Under the pieces are notes generated by a model. That model made no database searches. It worked only from the letters and a program-made list of their open reading frames with translations, and was not told the origin of the DNA. The translations under genes and the position numbers were made by a program. Source: G965237725 sp965237725 (lineage in GTDB: Bacteria; Pseudomonadota; Gammaproteobacteria; Arenicellales; Poriferihabitantaceae). From it: a stretch of 64,000 nucleotides of DNA. Positions within the stretch are counted from its first letter, which is position 1. The number at the start of each line of letters is the position of its first letter. The stretch spans positions 3,472,001 to 3,536,000 of the forward strand of contig OZ250151.1 in the NCBI GenBank assembly GCA_965237725.1. Reading direction: 5' to 3'. Below are positions 33,595-42,285 of the stretch, piece by piece.

Positions 33595-34185
33595 TTAGTC
33601 CAGAGACAAAAGCGCTAACCCAACGACGGCCAACATGGCCAATGCCATGAAGCAGTTAACAATAAACTGCATACGAGGGTTGAGGTTGAGTTGTTCGATC
33701 AGGCTGCCAGCGCCTAGCCAAAGCAGATGGATAGGTATCCAAATTAAATTAATAATCAGAAACTTGATTAATGTTTCTTCGATTAACGAGTCAGCATGAA
33801 AAGCAAAACCACTGAACAAAGTGGTGTTGACCACATAGGCTTTTGGGTTGATCGCCTGGAGTATTAATGCCGCACGTATCCCGGGTATTTTATCTGCGAA
33901 AATAAATGCAATCTTCGAACCCGCAAATGCAATACGTAGTGCGAGGTAAAACAAATAGAGCGTTGAAAGCACCAGTAGGGTATTGCGTGCCCAGTGGGTC
34001 GTCAGAATTACGGTGGCGAGACCAGACACCACAGCAAGGGCAACCAGGTTTGTACCTATACATAATCCAATTACATATCGAATCCCAGCACGAAAACCAA
34101 AAGCCGCACCAACCCCTGCAGTTGACAAGACGCCGGGTCCCGGGGTTATCAACAGCAGGAATACTGCGATACTAAATGCGATCAT
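33595..34185 (-). CDS. LysE/RhtB family amino acid exporter
   Basis: Inner-membrane exporter of about 196 aa from the Met at 34185 (MIAFSIAVFLLLITPGPGV), which places the TPGP motif in the first helix as in the family. An ATG at 34311 would add 42 polar residues without family support. Further marks are AAFGFRAGIRYVIGLCIGTN and QAINPKAYVVNTTLFS (NPK motif). It exports an amino acid or similar compound. It converges with the GST gene. Confidence 0.9.
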   Translation of the reverse strand: MIAFSIAVFLLLITPGPGVLSTAGVGAAFGFRAGIRYVIGLCIGTNLVALAVVSGLATVILTTHWARNTLLVLSTLYLFYLALRIAFAGSKIAFIFADKIPGIRAALILQAINPKAYVVNTTLFSGFAFHADSLIEETLIKFLIINLIWIPIHLLWLGAGSLIEQLNLNPRMQFIVNCFMALAMLAVVGLALLSLD

Positions 34186-34482
34186 GGCTTGGAATTCTAC
34201 AGTAAACGATTTGTGGCTTGATTCGAGTAACTGATTAAATTTGTCGGCAATTTTTACATCATCCAGATTTACGTTGTTTTGATTAGCGTTGATAACCATT
34301 AACAAAATCATCAGTTCAGACCGGGCCGGGGGATATCAATTCGGAGGTCTTATCTCAAAACATCAGGATAAAGGGGCAGATTAAATTGTCTTGGTCAAGC
34401 GTCCCATTTGATCTGTACCCTCGTCAAATCTGTGCTGTTTTGCTATGATATACATCAGATCGATTTCAGTGGAGGGTACAAT

Positions 34483-34911
34483 ATGAGTAACGTAGGTGAA
34501 ATTCTGGATGGAAGGCCCAATAATATTTGGAGTGTTCAATCTGACCAATCGGTGCTCGATGCAATTCGATTAATGGCCGAAAAGGGGATCGGTGCGTTGC
34601 TGGTAATCGACAATAACAAATTATCCGGGATTTTCAGTGAACGAGATTATGCGCGCAAGGTTGTACTAGAAGACCGATCTTCAAGTGACACATTGGTCAG
34701 TGACATCATGACCAGTAAAGTGCAGACCACCAGTCGGCAGACCAGTGTATCGGAATGCATGTCTCTTATGACAGATAATGATTTTCGTCATCTGCCTGTG
34801 GTTGAGAACGATAAGGTACTAGGGATGATCTCAATTGGTGATCTGGTCAAAACTATAATCAAGGAACAGCAAAATACCATAGAACAGTTAGAACACTATA
34901 TCTCAGGTTGA
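34483..34911 (+). CDS. CBS domain-containing protein
   Basis: 142 aa made of two tandem CBS motifs, from the ATG at 34483 behind a strong GGAGGG site. The first repeat runs SVQSDQSVLDAIRLMAEKGIGALLVIDNN...GIFSERDYARKV, the second VQTTSRQTSVSECMSLMTDNDFRHLPVVEN...GMISIGDLVKTII. SERDY and SIGDLV fit adenosyl-nucleotide binding. Stand-alone CBS pairs act as energy-state sensors for partner enzymes; the partner is unknown. The C-terminus may form a short coil (KEQQNTIEQLEHYI). Confidence 0.93.
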   Translation: MSNVGEILDGRPNNIWSVQSDQSVLDAIRLMAEKGIGALLVIDNNKLSGIFSERDYARKVVLEDRSSSDTLVSDIMTSKVQTTSRQTSVSECMSLMTDNDFRHLPVVENDKVLGMISIGDLVKTIIKEQQNTIEQLEHYISG

Positions 34912-34945
34912 TCTGATAAAAGATATGATGCCTGAAAATTTAAAT

Positions 34946-37411
34946 CTAATTTAGGTGTTCCCGACTTAAAGCATAGGCTAGTTTTTCGACCAGAATTTTC
35001 ACATGGTCATTGTTAAATACCATGGGTGGTCGAATTTTTAGAACGTTATTGTGGATTCCATCAATTCCAATGAGAACCCCCTGGCGCTTCATCTGATTCG
35101 CAACCCAGGTTGCTTTTTCTGGTGCGGGTTCCTGAGTTTGGCGATCATTAACCAGTTCAACGCCAATAAATAGTCCACTGCCACGGACATCACCAATAAT
35201 CGAATGATGTTCCATAAGTGATTGGAGCCCATTGATTAAATTGCCGCCCACATCATTGGCGTTCACCATCAGGTTTTCATCTTCGATAACATCAAGCATC
35301 GCAAGTGCGGCGGCGCAGGCAACGGGATTTCCGCCGGTTGTACTGAAAAATTCATGGGTTGCTTCGAACTTTTGAGAAATTTCACGGGTGGTTACCACCA
35401 GTCCCATGGGATATCCGCCCGCAATGGGTTTACCAAAAGTAACAATATCCGGACTGATGTCACCAAACTGGAATCCCCACATGTGTTTTCCGGTTCGGCC
35501 GAAACCCGACTGGACTTCATCAGCGATACACAGTGCGCCTGCATCTCGGGCGATTTTATAAACCGCTTCGAGATAATCCGGAGGCGACGTGAAAATGCCG
35601 CTGCTACTCATGATCATGTCCATAATAAAACTTGCAGGCTTGTGTCCATGATCACTCAATTGGGCAATGGCAGTCCTGCAATATTCAGCATACTTGGGTC
35701 CGCGATTCGGGTCATCGCGCTTCCAGGGCCCTCGATAGTCGTTGGGCCCAGGGAAGGCTGCAATAAATTCTTGGGATTTTTTTGAACCGTCATGACTATA
35801 GGGTGTTAGGTGATCTGTGGCTTCGGTGATGCCATGGTAGGCATTTTCAAGCACCAGTCCCCCCTGATTTCCGGTCCATGATTTTGACAGGCGCCAGGCC
35901 AGATCATTGGCTTCGCTGCCTGAAGATACAAAATAGCAGCAGTCGAGGCCATCGGGCAAAGTAGCGGTCAGCCGCTCGGCGTATTGGGTAATGACATCGT
36001 ATAGATACCGCGTATTGGTATTGAGTGTAGCGGTTTGTCTTGCGATGGCATCTACAATTCGTGGATGGCAATGACCGGCATGAGGCACATTGTTATAGGC
36101 GTCAAGGAATGCATTACCGTTTGTATCGTAGAGCCAGACACCTTTGCTGCGGACCACATGCACAGGCTCATCGTAGGCAAAATGGCGTGCATTACCAAGG
36201 TATTGCTGCCTGCGTCGAAACTGATCATCCAGATGATTGGAATTGTTGCCGTGGATTGCTCCGGAGACATGAACACCGCAGACATTTCTGAATAACGTTT
36301 CAATTTGTTTCGGGCCGGTTGTCTGAATGATTTCGAGCATGGCGATGGACTTTTCATGCCAGCCAATCAGGTATTCACGATCATCATTCCATTGGGCCTC
36401 ACTGGATGACCAGGCATCAATCATGATGCCCATGGCCAGTCGAGTTGCCATTAAATCGGGTAAAAGCTTAAATTCGATGTCCTCCAATGGAGAGACGGCG
36501 TGAAAACCAGATACGATTTCAGCGCATTGGGCTAATGAGTCGATACAGCCTGCGCCGATTTCAGAAGTGGTGGTTGCCAGGTCCTGAATCAGCGGTGCAT
36601 GAATCATATCTCCAAAATCAAAAATACCAGAAATAACAGTGGGATTATCTGGATCAACTACCGTATTGTGAAACGAAACATCATTGTGAATAACCTGGGT
36701 ACGACAACCGGCTAAGTTTGGTTTGACCTCGGTTTCAAAACGGGTCATCACCTCTAAAATTTGCTGCTTGACCTCATCGTCTCCAATGAATATCTCCAGT
36801 CCCTTGAGTTGATCGAAGCATTGAATGTTCCAGCCCAATGGGTGTTGAGCGGCAGGGTGGAAGAAACCTCTGAGGGCCAAATTCATTTTGGCAAGCTTGT
36901 TGCCTAGATCTAACATTAACCTGGAATCTTCCGGAGCGTGATCAAACTGAATTCCAGGCATGAAATTGAAACCACGAACTCGCATATCTACCCCGGACTT
37001 TAATTTACAGGTTCCCCAGTTTTTACCTTCGATAGTTGTTATCAGATTTGAAACAGGCAGCGAAGGGTCTCGTGCTTGTATGTGCGCCAATGCCTGACAT
37101 TGCATATCAAGCAATTGATCGGGCTCAGCGGTGTTTGCTATTTTTATTAAATAGTCGCCTTGGTCGGACTTCAGACGATAGTTGCAATCCCTTTCTCCAC
37201 CAAGGATTTTTATATCGCCTGCCAGTCCAAAAATGTTTTGTGCGATTTCCTTGACCTCGCTTATGGAAACCTCAGGAGGCGGTACGCGAAGTGAGTCAAG
37301 TAGGTGGGTCAAGATTGTGGAATGCCGAAGTAATTTAGTGTTCCCTAGGTTGGCCAGGTATCGGAGATAGTATAGCCCGTTGGCAGGGGGTCGTCGTGTT
37401 CCAGAATCCAT
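34946..37411 (-). CDS. Fusion of hydroxylysine-kinase-like phosphotransferase and class III PLP aminotransferase-like enzyme
   Basis: Two enzymes in one chain, 821 aa from the ATG at 37411 (numbering here). That start lies inside the upstream gene by 67 bases; a TTG at 37312 (residue 34) is also plausible. Residues ~48-365 are an aminoglycoside-phosphotransferase-type kinase: VIHNDVSFHN with catalytic Asp244 and SGIFDFGDMIHAP with metal Asp265, the DFGDM form seen in hydroxylysine kinase HYKK. Residues ~395-821 are a class III PLP fold (HAGHCHPRIVDAIARQ, VSSGSEANDLAWRLS, ADEVQSGFGRTG, PLP Lys in TFGKPIAGGYP) closest to the phospho-lyases ETNPPL/PHYKPL. Kinase plus phospho-lyase is the route for 5-hydroxylysine or ethanolamine. 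Operon mate: proline racemase family gene. Confidence 0.9.
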   Translation of the reverse strand: MDSGTRRPPANGLYYLRYLANLGNTKLLRHSTILTHLLDSLRVPPPEVSISEVKEIAQNIFGLAGDIKILGGERDCNYRLKSDQGDYLIKIANTAEPDQLLDMQCQALAHIQARDPSLPVSNLITTIEGKNWGTCKLKSGVDMRVRGFNFMPGIQFDHAPEDSRLMLDLGNKLAKMNLALRGFFHPAAQHPLGWNIQCFDQLKGLEIFIGDDEVKQQILEVMTRFETEVKPNLAGCRTQVIHNDVSFHNTVVDPDNPTVISGIFDFGDMIHAPLIQDLATTTSEIGAGCIDSLAQCAEIVSGFHAVSPLEDIEFKLLPDLMATRLAMGIMIDAWSSSEAQWNDDREYLIGWHEKSIAMLEIIQTTGPKQIETLFRNVCGVHVSGAIHGNNSNHLDDQFRRRQQYLGNARHFAYDEPVHVVRSKGVWLYDTNGNAFLDAYNNVPHAGHCHPRIVDAIARQTATLNTNTRYLYDVITQYAERLTATLPDGLDCCYFVSSGSEANDLAWRLSKSWTGNQGGLVLENAYHGITEATDHLTPYSHDGSKKSQEFIAAFPGPNDYRGPWKRDDPNRGPKYAEYCRTAIAQLSDHGHKPASFIMDMIMSSSGIFTSPPDYLEAVYKIARDAGALCIADEVQSGFGRTGKHMWGFQFGDISPDIVTFGKPIAGGYPMGLVVTTREISQKFEATHEFFSTTGGNPVACAAALAMLDVIEDENLMVNANDVGGNLINGLQSLMEHHSIIGDVRGSGLFIGVELVNDRQTQEPAPEKATWVANQMKRQGVLIGIDGIHNNVLKIRPPMVFNNDHVKILVEKLAYALSREHLN

Positions 37412-38406
37412 TGTCCCACACCCATAATCCAGGACTGACCGCTTATAGCAGGTATAACAGCATCAAATGTCCCAACCTTTGTTTCAGAAATGATCCCGGT
37501 ATGAAATGTAGTATCAATTATTGAATGATGAACAAAATTCTCACCCACTCCAATTTTACCCCTTACATGCATTACCGCGAGACGCGCTGAGGTACCCGTG
37601 CCGCAGGGGCAACGATCAATTCGACCTGGGGACACAACCACTGCATTTTTTGAAACCAAACCTTCTGCAGATTTTTTCACTGGCAGAGTAAACATCGTTT
37701 GGGTGATGGGAGTGGTTTCGGCAATTTCTGGATGCTGGGCGGCAATTTGCTCGTGTGCGGCGGTTTTAATGACCTTCCCCAAATCACATATCTGTTTTCC
37801 TTCTGAGGGTATAAGCTCGAAACCAAATTGTCTTGCGTCGGTTATCGCATAGTTCATTCCACCCCAGGCAACATCCACACTAATCTTGCCAATATCTGGG
37901 ACTTCTATGATTCTATCCAGGCAGTGGACAAATGCGGGCTGATTGATCAGCTTGACGCGACCAATTCGTCCCTCCTGACAATCACATTCAATATCGATTA
38001 AACCCGCTGGTGACTCGAGAGTGAACCGGGTTACGGGTTCAGTAGCTGGAATCATGCCCGATTTAAGTAATACCGTTGCGACGGAAATTGTATTACCACC
38101 TGACATCAACGGATACTCTTCGCTTTCTCCGATTAAGAAGCCATAGGCCGCCGCTGGGTTGTCCGAAGGAACAATAAAATTAACGCAGTGAGCCATTCCG
38201 CCTCTGGGTTCGTGGAGAAAAAATTGGCGAATGTTATCGTGGTGTTGTCGGAAATAATTTAACTTTTCAATCATGGTGCCAGCGGGTAATTCTGGCAGAC
38301 CATCGGTCACCACTTTTTCGATATCACCTTCGCAATGGCATTCATAAACCGTATATATCTCAGTAGCAGTGACTTTGTCACTAAGTAGATTATTTAGTGT
38401 AATCAT
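37345..38406 (-). CDS. Proline racemase family protein (hydroxyproline epimerase/dehydratase-like)
   Basis: 353 aa. In this fold two residues act as acid and base. The first position, Cys in racemases, is Ser102 here (MSGGNTI); the second is Cys268 (RCPCGTGTSARLA). Thr or Ser at the first position occurs in trans-3-hydroxyproline dehydratases and some epimerases, so the reaction may be dehydration or epimerisation of a hydroxyproline rather than proline racemisation. RGGMAHCVNFIVP and the C-terminal GQSWIMGVGQWILEHDDPLPTGY are family-typical. The stop lies 67 bases inside the start of the kinase/aminotransferase fusion, indicating a tight operon. Confidence 0.9.
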   Translation of the reverse strand: MITLNNLLSDKVTATEIYTVYECHCEGDIEKVVTDGLPELPAGTMIEKLNYFRQHHDNIRQFFLHEPRGGMAHCVNFIVPSDNPAAAYGFLIGESEEYPLMSGGNTISVATVLLKSGMIPATEPVTRFTLESPAGLIDIECDCQEGRIGRVKLINQPAFVHCLDRIIEVPDIGKISVDVAWGGMNYAITDARQFGFELIPSEGKQICDLGKVIKTAAHEQIAAQHPEIAETTPITQTMFTLPVKKSAEGLVSKNAVVVSPGRIDRCPCGTGTSARLAVMHVRGKIGVGENFVHHSIIDTTFHTGIISETKVGTFDAVIPAISGQSWIMGVGQWILEHDDPLPTGYTISDTWPT

Positions 38407-38418
38407 CCGTGAAAGAGC

Positions 38419-39207
38419 TTAATCCTCGAGCAATGCGTCGAGTAATTCCTGGCCGAGTTCTTTTACCTTTTCTTCCACCAGGTCGGTAATTTTGCGTGCA
38501 GCAGCCCGCTTAAGTGTTTCATTGCTCAATTCGTGCACTATTTTAATTCCTAGTTCTCGGGTTCCAATGCCTTTTTTGCCGCCAATATTTTCAAGTTTAA
38601 TCTCGTCAATAGAATCCGACCACTGATCGATTCCACGTTGTGCATTCAGGTTTACGTCTCTGATCAATAGTTGATCAATTGTCAGGCGAAAATAGTCTTC
38701 CTCAACATACCGCGGCTTTTTATCCTCATCAGGCTCTTCCGTATTGTCATCATCATTTTCTGGTTTCTTTTCAGATTTTTTAGCAGGCTTTTTGCCATAT
38801 TCCTTGTGTCCCTTTTCTATTTGCTTTTTACTTACATCAATTATATCCTGCAAATTGGATTTGAAATCTTGCTTGAATTCGAGGTTAACCACAGGGGACT
38901 CAAACACCAGGTTATTGATTGGCAGTGGCCGGGTGAATAATTGCGACAAATTGACGTCAAAATGAATTTCATCCATTTCGAATGCATATTTATCGCGGTA
39001 ACCATCTGGATTTTCCACGGTTAATTTGGTAATACTTCCAGTTCCGCCCAGTATGGAAATTTGCAACGAATCAATTTCAACGGCAACTCCAGTTAGATGA
39101 CTAGCGGTACTTTCAAGATGTGTTTTGATTCGCGTATCCAATGTATATCCGTACCAGGAGACAACAACGATTGCGAATATCAATATGGCGCTTAGAAATT
39201 TTTTCAT
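38419..39207 (-). CDS. AsmA-like envelope protein, function unknown
   Basis: 262 aa. One N-terminal membrane anchor (residues 1-22, KKFLSAILIFAIVVVSWYGY) is followed by ~100 residues of beta-rich AsmA/DUF748-like sequence (HLTGVAVEIDSLQISILGGTGSITKLTVENPDGYR). A highly charged linker (~130-165, KKPAKKSEKKPENDDDN...EEPDEDKK) separates it from a second beta segment (YFRLTIDQLLIRDVNLNAQ) and a helical C-terminus. AsmA-type proteins act in the periplasm in lipid transport or outer-membrane assembly. It ends 13 bases upstream of the proline racemase family gene start, so the two may be cotranscribed. Confidence 0.75.
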   Translation of the reverse strand: MKKFLSAILIFAIVVVSWYGYTLDTRIKTHLESTASHLTGVAVEIDSLQISILGGTGSITKLTVENPDGYRDKYAFEMDEIHFDVNLSQLFTRPLPINNLVFESPVVNLEFKQDFKSNLQDIIDVSKKQIEKGHKEYGKKPAKKSEKKPENDDDNTEEPDEDKKPRYVEEDYFRLTIDQLLIRDVNLNAQRGIDQWSDSIDEIKLENIGGKKGIGTRELGIKIVHELSNETLKRAAARKITDLVEEKVKELGQELLDALLED

Positions 39208-39529
39208 ATTTAAATGACGGGTTTTGGGTGGACTAGGTTCTGAAAAGGTAATCTTTCAAACAAAACAATTTTTGTTGATTGGAATTTGAGGATTAGAGTA
39301 ACGCATATTCTACAAGTTCAGGTAAAAAATGATAGGTTGCTCGCGATCTATCCATAATCTAATTTTAACTGTTCAGTCTCTAGGAATTAAACGTACCCTG
39401 TATTTGAATCAGCCAGTGTGCAGTCTGCGCAATTATTTGTCTGCTGGATTTATTTGGCCTCTATAGTTGTTATTTCGTCAATTGATGTCATAAACTGTGC
39501 TGTGAATAATAAACGGCCGTTTCAGCTTT
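39208..39529. promoter_or_regulatory. 322-bp divergent region with palindrome AAACGGCCGTTT (39511-39522)
   Basis: Contains the promoters for the AsmA-like gene and the PKHD-type oxygenase gene. No gene is visible. The only strong feature is a perfect 12-base palindrome ending seven bases before the ATG at 39530, where bound protein would block translation start or transcription. No ribosome site is seen between the palindrome and the ATG, so the palindrome region may itself lie in the leader. Confidence 0.35.
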
Positions 39530-40162
39530 ATGCAATTAGTCAACGAGTGGTACTACTTCACCCAGGCCCTGGACAAGGCGACCTGTGAACGGATTATTGG
39601 CCTGGGTGCGAATGAATTCAAAGAAGCAGCAGTTGACGTTAAAGTCGGTATATCCGAAGAAGAAAGAATTTCTGGCGTAAAACCAGTCATTGGCAAGAAC
39701 AAGAAAATTAGGACCAGTGAAGTTGTATGGCTAGCTGAGCAGTGGATATACGATTTGATCTGGCCCTATATGCAAACGGCTAATGAAAAAGCTGGCTGGA
39801 AGTTTGATATAAAAGGCGCGGAATCAATACAGCTAACCCGTTATTCCCCGGGTGGGTTTTATGCCTGGCATCGGGATGGTAAGTCAGATCATCTTTCAGT
39901 TTATGACAATCCGGAAAATAAGTTCCTGCACGGCCACGTTCGAAAACTGTCCATGACCATTTTGTTAAACGATGAATTCGAAGGGGGTAATTTTGAATTT
40001 TCAACTTATGCCAAGGAAAAACACAGCGTCTCTACACCAGATTTCAAATCCCGGGGATCGATTATTTTTTTTCCGTCTTTTATTGAACACCGGGTTGCGC
40101 CGGTTACTACTGGGGTGCGTTATTCTCTTGTGGCCTGGCTGGTGGGGCCGCCTTTCCGGTAA
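39530..40162 (+). CDS. 2-oxoglutarate/Fe(II) oxygenase, PKHD/P4H type
   Basis: 210 aa. The double-stranded beta-helix carries YSPGGFYAWHRDG (ligands His and Asp), LNDEFEGGNFEF and IIFFPSFIEHRVAPVTTGVRYSLVAWLVGP, with the distal His in EHRV and the 2-oxoglutarate Arg in GVRYSL. This is the prolyl-4-hydroxylase/PiuC-like architecture. It is the first of three same-strand genes: oxygenase, hydratase, aminotransferase, with spacings of 67 and 25 bases. Substrate unknown. Confidence 0.92.
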   Translation: MQLVNEWYYFTQALDKATCERIIGLGANEFKEAAVDVKVGISEEERISGVKPVIGKNKKIRTSEVVWLAEQWIYDLIWPYMQTANEKAGWKFDIKGAESIQLTRYSPGGFYAWHRDGKSDHLSVYDNPENKFLHGHVRKLSMTILLNDEFEGGNFEFSTYAKEKHSVSTPDFKSRGSIIFFPSFIEHRVAPVTTGVRYSLVAWLVGPPFR

Positions 40163-40229
40163 TCGCATCCAGGTGATTGAAGGGTTGTCCCGAGCAGATA
40201 TAGATACGACATAGTTGCAAATTTAAATA

Positions 40230-41018
40230 ATGAACCATTGCAAAGATACCGCAAAATTTCTATTGGATCGTCGCCTCGATCAAACCCTGGTAGACAACAT
40301 TCCGGAAAACCTCTATCCCCGGTCTGTTGTCGAGGCATATGAAACCCAGGACGAACTGGTTAGCCAACTCACAGAAAAACATAATTCAGAAACCTGTGGC
40401 TACAAGCTGGCCTGCACCAACAAACTGGCAATGGATTTGCTCAATGTGGATGGTCCGTTTTCTGGAAAAATGATGACCCATTCCATATTTAGTAATGGCG
40501 TGGTTTTAGATTCCAAGGATTTTGTGCGACGAGTTGTTGAACTGGAATTTAATTTTGTTTTGGGCGAAGACGTAGCTGAAACATCCGTGCCATACACCGC
40601 TGAAACAATTAAACCCTATATAAAATCATTTCTGCCAGGGATAGAAATTGTGGATCATCGCTACACGGATTTTACTAATGTAGGTGGCAATGCCCTGATT
40701 GCAGATAATGCCATTCACGGCGCCTGTATTCATGGCGAAGCTAGTGGGGATTGGCAGGCGACAGATTTAAGCCAGCATGGTGTTCAGCTGGTTGTAAACA
40801 ATGAGGTTGTATCACGGGGTAGTGGAGAAGCGGTGTTGGGTCATCCACTAAATGTTATGGCCTGGCTTCAGAACCATCTGCAATCCAGAGGCCGGGGATT
40901 AAAGTCTGGAGAAATCGTCACTACCGGTACTGCCTGCGATGTTTATAATGCTGAAGCAGGTGACAAAATCCGTGCAGATTTTGGTAAGCTCGGCAGCGTA
41001 TCACTTGAATTTAAGTAA
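40230..41018 (+). CDS. 2-keto-4-pentenoate hydratase / fumarylacetoacetase-like protein
   Basis: 262 aa of the hydratase/decarboxylase family that adds water to 2-hydroxydienoates or acts on related keto acids. Family blocks are YKLACTNKLAMDLLNVDGPFSG, VVELEFNFVLGEDV (metal-binding Glu residues), LPGIEIVDHRY (second metal Glu/Asp) and the C-terminal LKSGEIVTTGTACDVYNAEAGD. In aromatic meta-cleavage this is the MhpD/XylJ step, but no ring-cleavage genes are near, so another keto acid is likely. Confidence 0.88.
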   Translation: MNHCKDTAKFLLDRRLDQTLVDNIPENLYPRSVVEAYETQDELVSQLTEKHNSETCGYKLACTNKLAMDLLNVDGPFSGKMMTHSIFSNGVVLDSKDFVRRVVELEFNFVLGEDVAETSVPYTAETIKPYIKSFLPGIEIVDHRYTDFTNVGGNALIADNAIHGACIHGEASGDWQATDLSQHGVQLVVNNEVVSRGSGEAVLGHPLNVMAWLQNHLQSRGRGLKSGEIVTTGTACDVYNAEAGDKIRADFGKLGSVSLEFK

Positions 41019-41043
41019 CAACATTTAAAACCTTAGTATTTCT

Positions 41044-41958
41044 ATGACCACCCTCGCATTTTTCGAAGGGGACATCGTCCCTATTGACCAGGCCAAAATC
41101 AGCATTACCAACCATACCTTTCATTATGGCACCGGGTGCTTCGCAGGCATTCGCGGCTACTGGAATGATTCGCAGAAACAATTATATGTATTTAGATTGG
41201 AAGATCATTTCGAACGTTTTTTAAACAGCAATAAACTATTGCATAGTGTTATCAATTACGACAACGCGCAATTGTGCGGTTTTACTCTGGATCTGTTGAG
41301 AGCCGAAGACTGGAAGGAGAACGTATATATCCGACCCATCGCCTATAAAGACGAAGGGGTATACCGGGTGTGGTTACACGATGCCAATGACAAGGTTGCG
41401 ATTTTCAGCCAGCCCATCGGCGGATACCTGCCCAGTGATGAAGGGATCAAGGTTTGTGTGAGCAGTTGGCGTAGGGTAGACGATACTGCCATTCCTGCCC
41501 GCGGCAAAGTCAATGGTACTTATGTGAATAGTTCGCTGGCCAAGAGTGACGCTATGCTCAGTGGTTTTCATGAAGCAATTCTGCTGAATCAGGACGGCCA
41601 TGTGTCCGAAGCCACTGCAGCCAACTTCATGATGATTCGCAAAGGCGTGCTAATAACGCCGCCGATCACCGCAAATCTACTGGAAGGTGTGGTTAGAAGA
41701 TCCATGGTCGAACTGGCTCGGGATAGACTCGGTATTATCGTAGAAGAACGGGAAATTGATCGGTCGGAACTTTATATGGCAGACGAAGCCTTTTTCTGTG
41801 GCACTGGGGTACAGATGGCCGCGGTGGAAAGCATTGATCACCGAATAGTGGGTGACGGTAAAATGGGTCCGCTAACTCGGCAGCTAGGTGATCTGTTTTA
41901 CAGCGTACTCATCGGCGAAGAAACCGACTACCAGCACTGGGTTACGCCCGTCTATTAA
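41044..41958 (+). CDS. ilvE: Branched-chain amino acid aminotransferase (class IV PLP enzyme)
   Basis: 304 aa. Converts Leu, Ile and Val to their keto acids with 2-oxoglutarate. The fold-IV signature is present: FFEGDIVPIDQAKISITNHTFHYGTGCFAGIRGYW at the N-terminus, PLP Lys155 in PARGKVNGTYVNSS, and LLNQDGHVSEATAANFMMIRKGVLITPP, with GTGVQMAAVESIDHRIVGDG near the C-terminus. It is 25 bases after the hydratase gene. As an isolated copy outside an ilv operon it may serve catabolism. Confidence 0.93.
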   Translation: MTTLAFFEGDIVPIDQAKISITNHTFHYGTGCFAGIRGYWNDSQKQLYVFRLEDHFERFLNSNKLLHSVINYDNAQLCGFTLDLLRAEDWKENVYIRPIAYKDEGVYRVWLHDANDKVAIFSQPIGGYLPSDEGIKVCVSSWRRVDDTAIPARGKVNGTYVNSSLAKSDAMLSGFHEAILLNQDGHVSEATAANFMMIRKGVLITPPITANLLEGVVRRSMVELARDRLGIIVEEREIDRSELYMADEAFFCGTGVQMAAVESIDHRIVGDGKMGPLTRQLGDLFYSVLIGEETDYQHWVTPVY

Positions 41959-42285
41959 TCCAGATTGATTAAAAATTCGAAATTGGATTTTTAAATTCCA
42001 CCTCCTTCAACTGATTAGTGGTTCAGTTCAGTTTGGTTTTGTTCAATTCAACACCCCATCAGGGTCGCTGATCTTGGCCTTGTTCTTGGTCTAACTATGG
42101 TTCGATATTTATGTTTGCGAGTAAACTCAGATTCCTGTAATGTGCCATCGCCTTTATAAATAACGAGATAAGTTTAAAACTTGTACGGCACTATCATAAT
42201 TTATAAGAGCGAATTGGAAAGTTCTGTTTGAAACACTCTGTCCAAATTCGCAATAAAATTTAAATAATATCGGAGGAAGTTGAAA
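41959..42285 (+). other. 327-bp spacer before the solute-binding protein gene
   Basis: No gene is seen. The stretch has a short palindrome AAGTTT-A-AAACTT (42170-42182) and ends with a strong ribosome site, CGGAGGA, eight bases before the ATG at 42286. There is no clear terminator after the aminotransferase gene. Confidence 0.4.
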
